DNA of 22,500 bases. Source: Armadillidium nasatum (taxonomy: Eukaryota > Arthropoda > Malacostraca > Isopoda > Armadillidiidae). The stretch's first letter is position 1, and the number at the start of each line of letters is the position of its first letter. Under the pieces are notes generated by a model that ran no database searches, was not told where the DNA came from, and saw nothing but the letters and a program-made list of their open reading frames with translations. The stretch is taken from assembly GCA_009176605.1 (NCBI GenBank), contig SEYY01012855.1, forward strand, positions 1-22,500, read 5' to 3'. The translations under genes and the position numbers were made by a program. Positions 21,200 to 22,500 of this stretch are shown piece by piece.

Positions 21200-22500
21200 C
21201 AATATCTTTTCTACTCCTCAGGAAACTGCTACTTCTTCTCATCCAAGTGCTGCGAATTTTTTATTCAGGGGATTTCAACGTACACCACACTGAGTGGTTG
21301 GGTTCTTCTTATACAGACAGGTGGGAAGGAGGCCCAATCATTCAGCATTCTCAACGATCGGGTGCAGCTGATTAGGGATTAGGGAATTCACACACATTCC
21401 TGATCGTCTTAACTGGTTCTTGAACACATTTAATTTATGTTTCACCACTACTCCTTCTAGATATAAATACACTATTTTCCCTCCTATCTGTAACTCTGAC
21501 CATTATCTTATAGTTCTTAATTATAATGCTTTCTCTCCAACAGCTCCACCATGCCCTGAACATACTTTCTGGCACTTTAATCGGGCTAATTGGGGGCCAA
21601 TGCGTCGCTTCTTTGCTAACTAATTTTGGCTCGAGGGACGCTTCAGTCTCTGCTAAAAAGGTAGAGGCCGTGATCATTGATGGGATGAGCTGATTCATTC
21701 CATCTTCAACTAAATCTTTCTCTCCATAAAACCCATGGTTCGATGGCAATTATTCTCTTGTCCTTCGAGAGAGAGACACAATGCTTATCGTGAATGGAAA
21801 AAAACTCTCCTTTTCTTCTCCCTTTTGCTAATTTTCATTCAGCTCAGAATCGATGCAGGCATGTTCTTCGATGGGCTAAGCGTACTTTCACTAAAAGGGA
21901 ATGAGCTGAAATTCATGGTTCTCCTGCTGGTAAAAATTCCTGCCCTCTTGCCAAAAATATCTCTAATAACTTCTGGAAATCTGCCTTTCCTTCTCTAATT
22001 CGCTCTGATAGTTTTGTAGCTAATACTCCTTCTGAAAAAGCTAATCTCTTCAGCCTCCTTTTTTCATCTAATTCCACCCTGCTCGGTTCTGGCATCCCTC
22101 CTCCTACTCTTCCTCTCAGATATCTCATGTTTCTAAATGTGATTATTCATGATCGGGTGCATGGGATCCTGAAATATATGAACATCAGGAAGGCCAGTGT
22201 CCCAGATGGCATTCCCCCTCGTGTTCGGATGGAGCGTGCTTCTGAGTAAGCACCTGTCCTCGTTCAGCTCTACTTTCTATGACTTAATATTAATATTTTT
22301 CCTCAATGTTGGAAGAGCGCATTTGTTCAGCAGATCCCGAAAAAAGGTAACCACTTTGACCCTTCCAAATATTGACCTATAGCTCTCACTTGTGTGTGTC
22401 TAAAATTTTCTAAACTCTCCTCACCTTTCATTTTTTAGATCATTTGGAGTCTCATCATCAGACCATCAGTATGACTTTCGACGTTCGAGGTCAACTGGTG
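21200..22500 (+). pseudogene. Jockey-like LINE remnant (endonuclease and start of RT), runs off the window
   Basis: The APE endonuclease part shows SGDFNVHHTEWLGSSYTD (21270-21320) and PPICNSDHYLIVLNY (21480-21530), the SDH active-site box. A linker follows with FWHFNRANWG (21570-21600), CPLAKNISNNFWKSAFPSL (about 21940-22000), FVANTPSEKANLFSLLFSSNSTL (22010-22080) and IRKASVPDGIPPRV (22185-22225). The RT entry follows with QIPKKG..FDPSKY.PIALTCV (22330-22400) and DHQYDFRRSRSTG at the very end, so the element continues past the window. It has stops and frame changes throughout. Family style is Jockey and common in arthropods. Confidence 0.82.

Overview
The window is metazoan repeat-rich DNA, most likely from an arthropod and plausibly a decapod crustacean. 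The pointers are very long (AT)n and (TTA)n microsatellites, several LINE clades in decay, and two transposable-element protein families I recognise mainly from arthropods. I see no host gene. The species call is inference.

Positions 1-12900 hold one almost complete Ty3/Gypsy-type LTR retrotransposon on the + strand. It has about 1.53-kb LTRs (the window starts 6 bp inside the 5' LTR), a lysine-tRNA primer-binding site at 1572-1589, a long leader, and a gag with a retrotransposon capsid region and four zinc knuckles. A textbook -1 frameshift signal at 4128-4169 leads into a protease/RT/RNase H frame. Next come an OTU-like domain, a DDE integrase with a GPY/F domain, and a long acidic Pol tail. 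After a 490-base AT-rich spacer there is an intact 448-codon ORF with an SGNH/GDSL-hydrolase-like N-terminal domain, sitting where an env gene would be. It is immediately preceded by a good branch point, polypyrimidine tract, AG acceptor and Kozak ATG, which suggests expression from a spliced subgenomic RNA. The copy is old: the LTRs differ by roughly 20 substitutions plus indels, and gag and pol carry several stops and single-base frameshifts. The protease-RT-RNase H block and the SGNH ORF are uninterrupted.

Positions 12901-22500 are nested repeats. (AT)n and (TTA)n tracts lead to a decayed CR1/Jockey-like LINE on the + strand (about 14040-15653) that ends in a (TTA)n tail. A 2356-bp DNA transposon with CACTGGTCA terminal inverted repeats and a TTA target duplication (15979-18334) lies between (TTA)n tracts and carries a minus-strand pseudogene of an uncharacterised, probably transposase, family. 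More microsatellites follow, then a minus-strand RTE-like LINE remnant (about 19864-21050) ending directly in an (AT)n tract, and finally a + strand Jockey-like LINE remnant (about 21200 to the window end).

The most interesting content is the domain set of the LTR element: an OTU-like domain inside Pol with the catalytic Cys position changed to Ala, plus an SGNH-like third ORF with its own splice acceptor. Next is the CACTG-ended DNA transposon and its protein family.
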